64,000 bases of DNA, from assembly GCA_016712665.1 (NCBI GenBank), contig JADJQP010000001.1:1054001-1118000 (forward strand), written 5' to 3'. Source of the stretch: Bacteroidota bacterium. GTDB lineage: Bacteria > Bacteroidota > Bacteroidia > Chitinophagales > Chitinophagaceae. Of the stretch, positions 10,740 to 19,270 are shown piece after piece. A model generated the notes under the pieces. The model worked only from the letters and a program-made list of their open reading frames with translations, was not told the DNA's origin and searched no databases. The position numbers were made by a program, and so were the translations under genes. Position 1 is the stretch's first letter; each line of letters starts with the position of its first letter.

Positions 10740-10747
10740 TATCTTTG
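10740..10747 (+). promoter_or_regulatory. -7 box TATCTTTG upstream of the GNAT/small-ORF pair
   Basis: Exact TAnnTTTG match. It ends only four bases before an in-frame GTG (10752), so transcripts from it would be almost leaderless and could not include the more upstream GTG (10734) or TTG (10737) starts. No -33 TTG is seen at the expected distance. Confidence 0.4.
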
Positions 10748-10751
10748 GAAT

Positions 10752-11279
10752 GTGAAAGGCAGAGAACAAATAGGTCTAGACTTTGAAGTCGACAAACTCA
10801 CTAATTCCATTGAAAATGTAATTACAGGTGACCGTTTTCAAACTGACATTTCATTAGTTTCCAACATTGAGCTTAAAAGAATTACAAAGAAATCTGGATG
10901 GCAATTTGACTGGAACCTAGAAATAAAAGATCCTGCTCGGGATGTTTATAAATTAACTATTGTAAACAATCAACAGATAATTCAAGGGTTGGTAAGTTTA
11001 GAAGTAAAACTCGACCATGTATACTTACATTTAGTAGAAAGTGCTCCTTTCAATAAGGGTAAATCAAAGATGTACGCTGGGGTTCCTGGAAATCTTGTAG
11101 CGTTCGCTTGCAAACTTTCATTCCAACGAGGACATGAAGGAAACATTTCGTTTATTTCAAAAACACAACTTGTGCAACACTATATTGATACCCTAGGAGC
11201 AGTACATTGTGGTGGACGAGTACTGATCATAGACACCAACTCAGCATTAAAATTAATACATAAATATTATCCATCATGA
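10752..11279 (+). CDS. GNAT-fold acetyltransferase-like protein, possible toxin of a toxin-antitoxin pair
   Basis: About 175 residues. The N-terminal 80 residues are mixed alpha/beta (GLDFEVDKLTNSIENVITGD). The C-terminal half has the GNAT core look: a beta strand with YLHLVESAPFN, then KMYAGVPGNLVAFACKLSFQ with the acetyl-CoA loop (GVPGNL), GNISFISKTQLVQHY and a final strand RVLIIDT and helix ALKLIHKYY. The TGA overlaps the ATG of a 56-residue ORF (ATGA), which implies translational coupling. The start at GTG 10752 is chosen because a -7 promoter box occupies 10740-10747. The two-gene arrangement recalls GNAT-type toxin-antitoxin modules, but the toxin role is inference; it may equally be a housekeeping acetyltransferase. 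Confidence 0.65.
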   Translation: MKGREQIGLDFEVDKLTNSIENVITGDRFQTDISLVSNIELKRITKKSGWQFDWNLEIKDPARDVYKLTIVNNQQIIQGLVSLEVKLDHVYLHLVESAPFNKGKSKMYAGVPGNLVAFACKLSFQRGHEGNISFISKTQLVQHYIDTLGAVHCGGRVLIIDTNSALKLIHKYYPS

Positions 11280-11446
11280 AAACTAAAAATAAAGAATTAG
11301 ACGTGGATTTTATAGGCGGGCAAGGCCCATTGACAACAGAAGAAGAACATGCAGTTACTGAGTTTATTAAAAACCAGAAGCTTGTAAGGGAGAATAAGCT
11401 AAAACGAATAAGAAGATCTAAAAAGAATCTAAAGATTGCTCAATAA
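11276..11446 (+). CDS. Small charged protein (56 aa), possible antitoxin partner
   Basis: A 56-residue ORF too short for most gene finders. It begins MKTKNKELDVDFIGGQGPL, continues TTEEEHAVTEFIKNQKLV and ends in a very basic tail (KLKRIRRSKKNLKIAQ). Its ATG overlaps the TGA of the GNAT-like gene by four bases (ATGA), a classic coupled arrangement. The IGGQGPLTxEEE segment is a motif I associate with small partner proteins next to GNAT-like genes in Bacteroidota. An acidic helix followed by a basic tail would suit binding to a partner protein and nucleic acid. Assignment as antitoxin is inference only. Confidence 0.6.
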   Translation: MKTKNKELDVDFIGGQGPLTTEEEHAVTEFIKNQKLVRENKLKRIRRSKKNLKIAQ

Positions 11447-11777
11447 TTCAAAATATCAGAAGATTTAGAAAATTGCCAACACCTAATACAGGGTAAAGAG
11501 TGATATCGGCTGAGTAACTTTTTAATCTTTTGTCATTATTGAACTTGGAATAAATTTTAAGCAGTATAGCAATGATTTCCTCTAGGAACCCTTGCCGCAA
11601 GAGGGTTGGGAGGTATCTACAAAAAACCTGCTAGGAGACCTTGCCAAGGCGAATTCGCACCAAATAGTATTATTGCAAAGTATGAATTGAAAATTTGGTA
11701 GTGGCTTCGTTTGATAGTGATGGTCGATTCCATTTATAGCATCAACGAAATCACAACCGTGCGTCCATCTTGGTCCA
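11447..11777. other. Intergenic region with one short inverted repeat
   Basis: 331 bases without a credible gene, between the convergent small ORF and a lipoprotein gene. The only structure seen is AACCCT (11587-11592) facing AGGGTT (11602-11607) around a CG-rich loop. It is not followed by a T-run, so it is at best a weak terminator. Confidence 0.35.
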
Positions 11778-12842
11778 TTATTCATCAGCTGCGTCCAGCA
11801 ATTGAAAAGGCTCATGCGTTTTGGCATCCATAATATCTGCCGATGTACTTGGCATTTGATAGAATAATAGCTTTTTTATTAAGGCATCATTACTAAGTTT
11901 GGTTTTGCCAATGATGAAATTTTCTGAGGTGGTTTCAGCAATTGCATACCGTTTATCTTTAATGGTTTGGATATATCCATTTTCTTCAGCAAAATTTCCC
12001 AGCACGCCTACATACACATGGTTTTGAAAGTATAATAGGCAATAGGGAATCGCACATTGTTCTAGCAAAGACGCATACAAAGTGGTTTTCGCTGAACAAT
12101 CGCCATCGCCACTAAGTAATACTTCATGGGCTCTTTTTACAATTTCAGATTCATACCACAAATCTTCATAGCTGTAGGTAATGGTATTGGTTACAAATTG
12201 CAATAGGGCTTGTGCCTTTTCTTCATTGCTACTTTTGCCTGCGGTAATTTTTTCTGCAAGCTTTTTGATGGCCTTATCTGTATTTCTTTTTGAGATATAG
12301 GCACCAATATTGCTGGCAAATGTTGGGTGTTCGAAGTAGACGCTTAAGTTGACGGCTTTCAGATAATTATTAAAATAGCTGGTATCCAGTTCTTGCATCA
12401 ATTCGGTAAATGGGAACGCCATTTTAGTTTCGAAATACTTATAATACAACACTTTTCCGGTATCGACTTTTAAATTTTTTGTGGGAATTCGAAATGCATA
12501 ATAGCCATCAATTTTTCCACGCATTCCTCCAAATTCACAGATTCCGCTGTCGCAGGGTGCATATTCAATCAGGTTGCTATCGATGGTGAGAAGTTGCAAC
12601 ATTTCCGATTTTTTCAACTGCTTTTTGGCGATGAAGTACAACAACTTTTTGGTTTGATCCAAGCCTCTAAAGTCGATATCAGGATGCCAAAGGATTCGCG
12701 AAAGGGTGTCTGAAATTAAAGCAGGGTGAAAAAGGTAATGGATAGCGGTTTCTTGTGCTTTTGTTTCGCCGGCTTCCTTTTTGCAGGAATAGAATGCTAT
12801 TGCCAAAAGTACTGACAGCAATACATATTTAATTGGTTTCAT
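11778..12842 (-). CDS. Lipoprotein with transglutaminase-like domain
   Basis: A lipoprotein of about 354 residues from ATG 12842; an upstream ATG at 12896 adds an unlikely leader. The signal peptide MKPIKYVLLSVLLAIAFYSC ends in a lipobox Cys (YSC-K). The C-terminal half has a transglutaminase-like core: GDGDCSAKTTLYASLL with the catalytic Cys and NHVYVGVLG with the His, followed by a strand and a loop (YAIAETT) where an acidic third residue would lie. The N-terminal half has no recognised domain. It follows ricT by 64 bases on the same strand, in the place where gldH often sits in related genomes; this protein is not GldH. Probably periplasm- or surface-facing. Confidence 0.7.
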   Translation of the reverse strand: MKPIKYVLLSVLLAIAFYSCKKEAGETKAQETAIHYLFHPALISDTLSRILWHPDIDFRGLDQTKKLLYFIAKKQLKKSEMLQLLTIDSNLIEYAPCDSGICEFGGMRGKIDGYYAFRIPTKNLKVDTGKVLYYKYFETKMAFPFTELMQELDTSYFNNYLKAVNLSVYFEHPTFASNIGAYISKRNTDKAIKKLAEKITAGKSSNEEKAQALLQFVTNTITYSYEDLWYESEIVKRAHEVLLSGDGDCSAKTTLYASLLEQCAIPYCLLYFQNHVYVGVLGNFAEENGYIQTIKDKRYAIAETTSENFIIGKTKLSNDALIKKLLFYQMPSTSADIMDAKTHEPFQLLDAADE

Positions 12843-12906
12843 TTTGTGTACCCATTTAGGTTTCAACAGGAATGTTTCAAGTGGATTGGCAAACATTCAT
12901 TCTCAA

Positions 12907-14322
12907 TTAAGAAGTACCTTCTTTTTTCTCCTGTGGTTTTCCTTGTGTTGTCTGCGGTTTGCGATTTGGCTGTTGTGGTTTTTTGTTTTGTGTATTGGGG
13001 GTATTGGGTTTGGTACCACCGGCACCCTGTGCTTTGTTGGCAGGTGGGTTACCTGTATTGGGCTTCGGTTTTGGCTTGTTGTTTTTTTGCTGGGCGTTGG
13101 GCTTATTCCCTTGTGCACTAGGGTTTGGCCCTTTCGCATTGGGATTAGGTTTTTGCCCCTGTCCCTCATTGCCCCGTTGATTTTGAGCAGAAGATTTGGC
13201 CTTTTCTCGTTTCTTTTTGCTCGCTCTTTCAAGACCCTTCAAGCTAAATTGTCCAACCACATCCACAAAATCCGTTTTTTCCGCAGCAATGGTTTTTCGG
13301 GTAACTTCAACTGCCTGAAGGTCATCAGGAAAAATACCTTGTTTGTTTAACTCACTGATTTCTTTTACCCGTTCAATAGTAAGCGGATACAGCGTATTGC
13401 TTTTATCATAGCTATACCACATCAGGTTTTTAAAAATATCTTTTTTCTGCAAGAAGGCGGTTCCTGTTTTGGTTTTAATTCGATCAACATTAGTAGGAAA
13501 TACCCGTAAGGCATCCATATAGGTATCCAATTCATAATTGAGGCAACATTTAAGTCGACCACATTGTCCCGAAAGTTTTGTTTGATTGATGGAGAGATTT
13601 TGATATCGGGCGGCAGTAGTACTTACCGACTTGAAATCGTTGAGCCAAGTGCTGCAGCATAATTCTCTTCCACAACTTCCAATTCCACCTACTTTTGCGG
13701 CCTCTTGCCTGATACCAATCTGTCGCATTTCCACTTTTACCTTAAAATCAACAGCAAATCGTCTAATCAATTCTCTAAAGTCTACTCTATCATCCGCAGT
13801 ATAAAAGAAGGTTGCTTTTTTGCCATCTGCCTGCACCTCTACCTCTGCTATTTTCATATCTAAATTGAGCTCTCGCGAAATCACTCGGGCTCGTATCATT
13901 TTTTCTTTTTCGCCCTTTTTGTTTTCTTCGAGACGCGCGATTTCATTTTCGGTGCTTTTATGCAGTATTTTTTTTATCTCATCACTTTTTTCCTTAACGC
14001 CTTTTTTCTTCATTTGCAGCTTCACCAATTCGCCGGTCAAGCTTACAATGCCGACATCAAAGCCCAAGCTACTTTCAACGGTCACGAAATCGCCTTTCTC
14101 ATATTGAAGAGGGTTTTGCGCCTTAAAGTATTCCTTTCGGCTTCCATGATTGAAGCTGACTTCCACAAAAGGAAATGGTTTAGAAAAATCGGCTACAGGT
14201 ATAAGACTTAGCCAATCATGTACATTCAGTCGGTTACAACCCCCACTGCGGCATGACCCATGGTCTTTGCAACCGCCGGGCAAGCCCCCGTTTTTACTAC
14301 TTCCACAGCTTCCACATCCCAT
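12907..14322 (-). CDS. ricT: PSP1-domain protein RicT (YaaT-like)
   Basis: Protein of 471 residues. The N-terminus is Cys-rich (MGCGSCGSS..GGCKDHGSCRSGGCNRL), followed by the PSP1/RicT core at about 45-330 with its diagnostic cysteine segments GRELCCSTWL and GQCGRLKCCLNYELD. In Bacillus RicT works with RicA and RicF in an Fe-S-containing complex that affects RNA processing; the Bacteroidota role is not established. From about residue 370 the protein is a low-complexity tail of N, P, K, Q and G, likely disordered. It lies downstream of holB, a conserved Bacteroidota neighbourhood. A 254-base gap without features separates them. The domain assignment is firm and the function is borrowed. Confidence 0.85.
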   Translation of the reverse strand: MGCGSCGSSKNGGLPGGCKDHGSCRSGGCNRLNVHDWLSLIPVADFSKPFPFVEVSFNHGSRKEYFKAQNPLQYEKGDFVTVESSLGFDVGIVSLTGELVKLQMKKKGVKEKSDEIKKILHKSTENEIARLEENKKGEKEKMIRARVISRELNLDMKIAEVEVQADGKKATFFYTADDRVDFRELIRRFAVDFKVKVEMRQIGIRQEAAKVGGIGSCGRELCCSTWLNDFKSVSTTAARYQNLSINQTKLSGQCGRLKCCLNYELDTYMDALRVFPTNVDRIKTKTGTAFLQKKDIFKNLMWYSYDKSNTLYPLTIERVKEISELNKQGIFPDDLQAVEVTRKTIAAEKTDFVDVVGQFSLKGLERASKKKREKAKSSAQNQRGNEGQGQKPNPNAKGPNPSAQGNKPNAQQKNNKPKPKPNTGNPPANKAQGAGGTKPNTPNTQNKKPQQPNRKPQTTQGKPQEKKEGTS

Positions 14323-14576
14323 ATTCTATCGTTCAGTTTATAGAGTTAATAATAATTCTTGCTTGTAAGCCACTCGTTCTTCTTCAATTGTTTTTTTCAT
14401 TTGCTAGGTCAGTTTAGACCTTCGCTTTTGGCTTCAAGCAATTTTTCAATTGACAAAAATACACAATTCTGTGGGAATATGCTATTTTTTGGGAAAGGAG
14501 GAAATTGGAGTCATTCATCCGAACCAAACCTCATTTTAAAAGGGTTTGTCTATTATTCGTGCCATTTTATTGATAC

Positions 14577-15692
14577 TTACTGCTTCAACAATAAACCTTG
14601 CGTTTGCAGGGACACATGGTGAAATAGAATTTTGCTATTGGCATTGCGTTCGATATGGTAAATGGCATCATTGAGTAAACCGGTCATTTGGGGAATTACT
14701 TTTTCATCGATACCTTTTTGCAATAAGGTTTGCACCAGTTTTAACTCACCCTCCAATAGTGCCATCTGTTGGCTTCCACTATGTTTTAGACGTAAGGCAT
14801 GCTCAAGCAATTGAATGATATAGGCTAGAAATTTCTTTTGATGCTCCTTGGTGGAATCCGCCATTTCCATTATCCATTGTACCAATTGCAAGCCATTGTT
14901 CGAATACAAATAATTGAGCCAATTTTTGGTCAAAAGGAGTAGCTCGTCTTCAGAATTTTGACTCAGTTTAAGGGCCTCATTAAAATTACCTTCCGCAATG
15001 CGGGCACACTGAAGGGCCTTCACCTCATCTACCCCCAATGCTTGCAAGCCTTCTTTTATTTCGATATCAGATAGTCGTTTCAAGGCAAAAAGTTGGGTAC
15101 GCGATTGAATGGTTAGTAATAAATTATCAACCGATTCCGTTACAAATATCAAAATGGTTTTGGCAGTTGGTTCCTCAATCAATTTCAATAAGATATTGCC
15201 TTCTTTGCCCAAATACTCAGGATACCACATAATGAGAATTTTGTATTCACTCTCAAAACTTCGTAATAAAAGCTTTTGAATTATTTCCCTACATTCTAAT
15301 GCGGTAATATTTCCCTGTTTTTCTTTACCTAAAAAGTCAAGCCAATCAGTTGCAGTTCCATAAGGAGATTGCAGCACAAAGTTTCTAAATGGCACAATAA
15401 AATCTTTGCTAGTGGGTGGAGTTTGTTTACCCAAACTTACCGTCGGGAAAGAAAAGTGTACATCCGGATGTTGCAATTTTTTCATTTTGACGCAAGCCGA
15501 ACAGACGCCACATGAATCTTCAGGAAGTTTTTGTTTGCAATTAATATATTGTGCAATGGCCAAAGCAAGCGGTAAATTGCCACTACCTTCAGCACCTAGT
15601 AAATTAATCGCATGAGGCAATCTACCTTCACGGATAAGATAAATAATTTTTTCCTTTAATTCTCTTTGCCCTAAAACCTCCCTAAAAAACAT
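14577..15692 (-). CDS. holB: DNA polymerase III delta' subunit
   Basis: Clamp-loader subunit of 371 residues. It starts FFREVLGQRELKEKI and GRLPHAINLLGAEGSGNLPLA, the AAA+ domain with a degenerate P-loop (GAEGSGN) as expected for delta', which does not hydrolyse ATP. A four-Cys zinc module follows (NCKQ..DSCGVCSAC). Further blocks are EYKILIMWYPEYLG (Walker B region) and LLKLIEEPTAKTILIFVTES with the SRTQ arginine of sensor 1/SRC (SRTQLFAL). The C-terminal helical collar domain completes the fold. It loads the beta clamp with tau and delta. It sits upstream of ricT on the same strand. Length is normal for the family. Confidence 0.9.
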   Translation of the reverse strand: MFFREVLGQRELKEKIIYLIREGRLPHAINLLGAEGSGNLPLALAIAQYINCKQKLPEDSCGVCSACVKMKKLQHPDVHFSFPTVSLGKQTPPTSKDFIVPFRNFVLQSPYGTATDWLDFLGKEKQGNITALECREIIQKLLLRSFESEYKILIMWYPEYLGKEGNILLKLIEEPTAKTILIFVTESVDNLLLTIQSRTQLFALKRLSDIEIKEGLQALGVDEVKALQCARIAEGNFNEALKLSQNSEDELLLLTKNWLNYLYSNNGLQLVQWIMEMADSTKEHQKKFLAYIIQLLEHALRLKHSGSQQMALLEGELKLVQTLLQKGIDEKVIPQMTGLLNDAIYHIERNANSKILFHHVSLQTQGLLLKQ

Positions 15693-15728
15693 GAATTTTA
15701 ATTTGAAAAATTTTATTGTGATTGAAAA

Positions 15729-16663
15729 TTATTTTACATTATAATCTTCTTCTTTTCTAATGGTTCCATCCTCATTGTAGTATATCCATTTACCAGTTTT
15801 TCTGTCGTTAATTTTTTGACTTCTTAAACTAACCTGACCATTTTCAAAATATTCAACAAATATAAATTCTGATAATTCTTTCCCAATTCTTTTTTCCTCT
15901 TTAAATAATTTTCCATTTTTATATAAAAAACTTGTGTAGGTGTGTGGTGAATCGGCGGGCCCCAAACAAGTTCGTATCTGTAATAATTCATCGGCACCAT
16001 TTTTTGAATAAATTTCACTAATCTTTAAAGTATCAGTTTTAATTATTTTGACTGCAAAAGACCATCCTCAGTGTAGGAAAATGTCGTATTATTTGTAAAG
16101 TCATAAACTGTTTTTTGAACACCATTTGCATAATAATGCGTCCAAATGTTAATTGGTTTTCCTTTTTTATAACTACCCTTTGCAAGTACAATATTATTCA
16201 GTCCGCTGAATATAAAATCGCCACTTCTTTTTTTTCTAATAATCGATGAAAATTGTCTTAATAGTATTATTTCAAAATTGTTTTTGTCGTTTAAATCAAT
16301 TCGTTTGCTTAGTTGATCACAAAGGGTAAAACATTGATAGTAGTTTTTGAATTTATCTGAATAGATAAGATAAGTTTGGCCAATAGCTAATCTTGCGCCA
16401 CCAATAGATGAATTATTACCACCAGTTTGTAAGGAGATGATTTTCGAAGATGGATTTCCGAAAAAAGTTTCAATTACTTCAGCCTTATAAATATCATCTT
16501 TGAAACTGTCTTTTTCAGTAGATATCACCCTACAGGTTAATATGATTTGATATACATCTTTATAAAGTTCTTCAGTCAATGTAAAGTCCCTTGTCATACA
16601 GCACGACTTAGCATCAAAGTTCAAAGAGACTAAAAGATATAGGAAGGCAATAAGTATTTTCAT
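15729..16663 (-). pseudogene. Secreted TIMP-like/MORN-repeat protein, one frameshift
   Basis: Two ORFs (16043-16663 and 15729-15965 plus upstream codons) are one gene once an A is restored in the run at 16046-16049: ...EDGLLQSK then continues IIKTDTLKISEIYSKNGADE. The repaired protein is about 311 residues. It has a signal peptide (AFLYLLVSLNFDAKSC), an N-terminal OB-fold/TIMP-like stretch with YKAEVIETFFG and GQTYLIYSD and a Cys pair (FTLCDQL), then MORN-type repeats (KGSYKKGKPINIWTHYYANG, NGKLFKEEKR, YFENGQVSLRS, KTGKWIYYNEDGT) as in YwqK-family proteins. It is probably an exported protein of unknown function; YwqK-type repeats occur in immunity or antitoxin-like proteins, but nothing here supports that role. 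Confidence 0.7.
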
Positions 16664-16761
16664 TACAAAAAAAATATTTTCAACACGAGGATTTTGATAA
16701 ATAAATTAGGATACCTGAAATAAATTTCTACAACCACTGATTACTAAATACTAGCTACTAA

Positions 16762-16847
16762 CTATTCACCATTCACTATTCACCATTCACTATTCACCAT
16801 TCACTATTCACCATTCACTATTCACCATTCACTATTCACCATTCACT
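16762..16847. repeat. Tandem repeat, 14-bp unit, about six copies
   Basis: The unit CTATTCACCATTCA is repeated perfectly about six times and stops three bases before the stop codon of the SPFH gene (minus strand), so it forms the beginning of that gene's 3' untranslated region. Copies are identical, without spacers, so this is a microsatellite-like array, not CRISPR. Polymerase slippage can explain it. Confidence 0.9.
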
Positions 16848-16849
16848 TT

Positions 16850-17773
16850 CTACTTCTTACTTCCCGTCACACTCATCAATTCATGCATAGTCCTCTGCAT
16901 ATTGTCTACCGAGCCGTCTAGGAAAATGGTATTGCCCTTTCCTTGTTCGGCAAAATGCTTAATGGATTCGGTCCACATCGAAAATAAGATAAACGAAGCG
17001 TCTAATTTAGCGTCTTCCATTTCCTTGGCTGCAGAGGCCATACCACGTGCTACTTCTTCTCTGAAAAGTGCCACCCCTTGTCCACGAAGTTGCGCTGCTT
17101 GTTTTTCAGCTTCTGCAGATATTTTGATGGCATGCCCTTCAGCTTCTGCCGATTTGGTTTTAGTAATTAACAAGGCTTGTCCTTCATTTTCGGCCGCGGC
17201 CTTTAAGTTATTACTACTCACTACGCGAGCCATCGATTTCATGATTTCTTCATCAAAAGAAATATCATTGATTTGTAAGTCTATTAAATGATAGCCCCAA
17301 CTTTCTAACTGGGTATCAATTTGATCTTTTACATGAAGAATAATTTCACCGCGCAATCCCAAAATCTCCGATTGACGCTTGGTGGCCACAAAAGCTCTGA
17401 TTGAGCCTTCAATGGTGCGAATCAATGCTTGCATCAAACTTCTGTCGTCCACAAATTTAAAGGCAACATTTTTGATTGATTCTTCATCTTGATTAAAAAC
17501 AGCATATAAAAGCATGGCCTTAAAATTTACATTGGCCTGATCCAGTGTAATAGCCTGAAATTGCAATTCAACCGATCGGTTTTGTATGGATATGCGTCTA
17601 AAAATTCTTTCAAGAAATGGGATTTTAATATTTAATCCCGGACGGGCAACTCGTCGGTATTTACCGAACATGGTAATTACAGCAATAGTGCCTTGTTGCA
17701 CCGTATAGATGCCTGAAAAGATGATGGCCAAGACAATGATGAGAAAAATAATACCCGGTGATAATGCAGTCAT
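16850..17773 (-). CDS. SPFH/Band 7 membrane protein (stomatin-like)
   Basis: Protein of 307 residues with one N-terminal transmembrane helix (5-27) followed by the SPFH/Band 7 domain: QQGTIAVITMFGKYRRVARPGLNIKIPF, then QNRSVELQFQAITLDQANVNF, ATKRQSEILGLRGEI and GYHLIDLQINDISFDE. From about 195 a coiled-coil region rich in A, E and K follows (AEAEGHAIKISAEAEKQA). It probably oligomerises on the inner membrane and scaffolds microdomains or proteases such as FtsH. The usual NfeD partner gene is not adjacent. The gene is divergent from the GIN-lipoprotein cluster; on the minus strand TACCTTTA, one mismatch from a -7 box, lies about 30 bases upstream. Confidence 0.88.
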   Translation of the reverse strand: MTALSPGIIFLIIVLAIIFSGIYTVQQGTIAVITMFGKYRRVARPGLNIKIPFLERIFRRISIQNRSVELQFQAITLDQANVNFKAMLLYAVFNQDEESIKNVAFKFVDDRSLMQALIRTIEGSIRAFVATKRQSEILGLRGEIILHVKDQIDTQLESWGYHLIDLQINDISFDEEIMKSMARVVSSNNLKAAAENEGQALLITKTKSAEAEGHAIKISAEAEKQAAQLRGQGVALFREEVARGMASAAKEMEDAKLDASFILFSMWTESIKHFAEQGKGNTIFLDGSVDNMQRTMHELMSVTGSKK

Positions 17774-17891
17774 GTTGTTTTGATTTATTGAACCGTAAAG
17801 GTACGATAATTTTAAGTGGAAAAATTATTTCTGATGGATTAGGGGTAAGAGGGTATTTGTTTGTCATACTTGTACAAAAAAAAATAAAAGT

Positions 17892-18610
17892 ATGAAAGGA
17901 TGTACAAATTTTGGCCGCTATGTATTGCTATTAGGCATCATAGCTTTTTTTCGGCTTGTAAAAAAGTCATTGGCACCGGTCCCACCATTAGCGAAGTAAG
18001 AAATGTGGATGGGTTCGATAAAATTTCTTTAGCAATCGACGCTACCGTAAAGCTAACCCAAGACAGCATTTTTAAAGTAGAAGTGGTGGCTCAGCAGAAT
18101 ATTTTACATGAGTTGGTCATAAAAGTAAGTGGTTCTACATTAATCATTATGTACCAACCTGTTACCGCAGTAATCGGCAAGGACGTAGTGATTCACATTT
18201 CGATGCCGGCAATTCGAGACTTGAATGTAAGTGGTTCTGGGGCTATTCAGTTGCAAATGGGGATGCTGACAAATGACCTGGATATGCATGTCAGTGGTTC
18301 AGGAAAAATACAGATTCCGTCTGTTGAAGCCGCTCATATCACAACAGGGATTAGCGGGTCGGGAGAAATTAGTATTCAAAGCGGTACTGCAACCCAGATT
18401 AGCAGTACCATAAGCGGAAGTGGCGATTTAGACGCTTTGAATGTACAAGCGCTTCATGTCAATACCCAAACAAGCGGTTCGGGTACCACCAGAGTATATG
18501 CAACGCAGACACTATTCGCAGAGATCAGTGGTAGTGGGAATGTCTATTACAGAGGCAATCCTTCTGTGGATTCTAAAATCAGCGGGTCTGGAAAATTGAT
18601 TAAACAATAG
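17892..18610 (+). pseudogene. GIN-domain (DUF2807) lipoprotein, frameshift in signal peptide
   Basis: From ATG 17892 the signal peptide MKGCTNFGRYVLLLGIIAFF is read; restoring one T in the seven-T run at 17945-17951 continues it into SAC-KKVIGTG, a perfect lipobox. Without repair the ORF starts at 17900 with a nonsense leader. The mature part (about 220 residues) is a right-handed beta-helix of the 'head GIN' type, with seven turns marked by SGSG (VSGSGAIQL, VSGSGKIQI, ISGSGEISI, ISGSGDLDA, TSGSGTTRV, ISGSGNVYY, ISGSGKLIK). Such proteins are described as putative autotransporter adhesins, with unproven function. Its stop lies one base before the possible ATG of the sigma-factor gene, which suggests one operon of surface protein plus signalling genes. 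Confidence 0.75.
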
Positions 18611-18611
18611 G

Positions 18612-19262
18612 ATGATTTTTGTAGCGGAGAATGCGGATGCGGTTTGCAATAAAATATCATATTTTTGGCGGGTGGAAGTAAGCGAAAAGCAAACCATACA
18701 GCAATTATTGAGTGGCGAAATAGCCACCTATGAAGAGGTATATAAAACCTATTTCAAGGCGCTGTATGTATATGCCTATACCCTGTTGAAAGATGAATTG
18801 CAAGCGGAAGAAATTGTTCAAAATTTGTTTCTCAAAATTTGGGATCGAAGAGATCGAATGCAAATTGAAAGCTCCTTAAAAGCCTATTTATATAAATCTG
18901 TATATCATGACAGCCTTAATTATTTAAAACACGTGAAGGTAAAAGCAACATACGAACAACATGCCACACATGTCATGAAAAACCAGAGGTCAGAATCGTC
19001 CTCCCACAGAACGATGTATAATAATTTGGAAGAAAAACTACGTGCCGCATTAAACGAGTTGCCAGAACAATGTAGAACGGTGTTTCAGTTGAGTAGATAT
19101 GAAGAATTAAAATACAGAGAAATTGCGGATCGATTGCAGATTTCAGAAAAAACCGTAGAAAATCATATGGGCAAAGCGCTGAAACTATTGAGAGTGAAGT
19201 TGGCCGAATTTATTATTTCGGTGGTGGTCCTTTTTTCTTATTTAAAAAACATTTGCCATTGA
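18612..19262 (+). CDS. RNA polymerase ECF sigma-70 factor (Bacteroidetes expansion family)
   Basis: Up to 216 residues. Sigma region 2 covers EEVYKTYFKALYVYAYTLL..AEEIVQNLFLKIWDRRD, region 4 covers ALNELPEQCRTVFQLSRYEELKYREIADRLQISEKTVENHMGKAL, a helix-turn-helix that reads the -35 region. This is the class that pairs with FecR anti-sigma factors. The true start may be GTG 18672 (VEVSEKQTIQQLL) because an exact -7 box lies at 18660-18667 within the longer reading; ATG 18612 is listed as the maximal frame and lies one base after the upstream stop. The C-terminus ends in a hydrophobic stretch (FIISVVVLFSYL), unusual for a sigma factor and possibly a membrane contact. Confidence 0.85.
   Translation: MIFVAENADAVCNKISYFWRVEVSEKQTIQQLLSGEIATYEEVYKTYFKALYVYAYTLLKDELQAEEIVQNLFLKIWDRRDRMQIESSLKAYLYKSVYHDSLNYLKHVKVKATYEQHATHVMKNQRSESSSHRTMYNNLEEKLRAALNELPEQCRTVFQLSRYEELKYREIADRLQISEKTVENHMGKALKLLRVKLAEFIISVVVLFSYLKNICH
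18660..18667 (+). promoter_or_regulatory. -7 box TATTTTTG before the sigma-factor GTG
   Basis: Exact TAnnTTTG match ending four bases before GTG 18672. If used, the sigma factor is made from a nearly leaderless transcript starting at VEVSEK. No well-spaced -33 element is seen. Confidence 0.35.
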
Positions 19263-19270
19263 GCCATGAG

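Noticed and set aside
11587..11607. AACCCT...AGGGTT hairpin as a terminator
   Set aside because: Only six perfect base pairs outside a bulge and no T-run follows on either strand.
12844..13350. 168-codon plus-strand ORF antisense to ricT
   Set aside because: It is the reverse complement of the Pro/Lys/Gln-rich tail of RicT, giving an artificial Phe/Leu/Trp/Gly-rich sequence.
14359..14622. Plus-strand ORF between ricT and holB
   Set aside because: It overlaps the 3' end of holB on the opposite strand and has no coding character; the gap is treated as non-coding.
16762..16847. Repeat array taken as a CRISPR
   Set aside because: Copies follow each other without spacers and the unit is only 14 bases; no cas genes are present.
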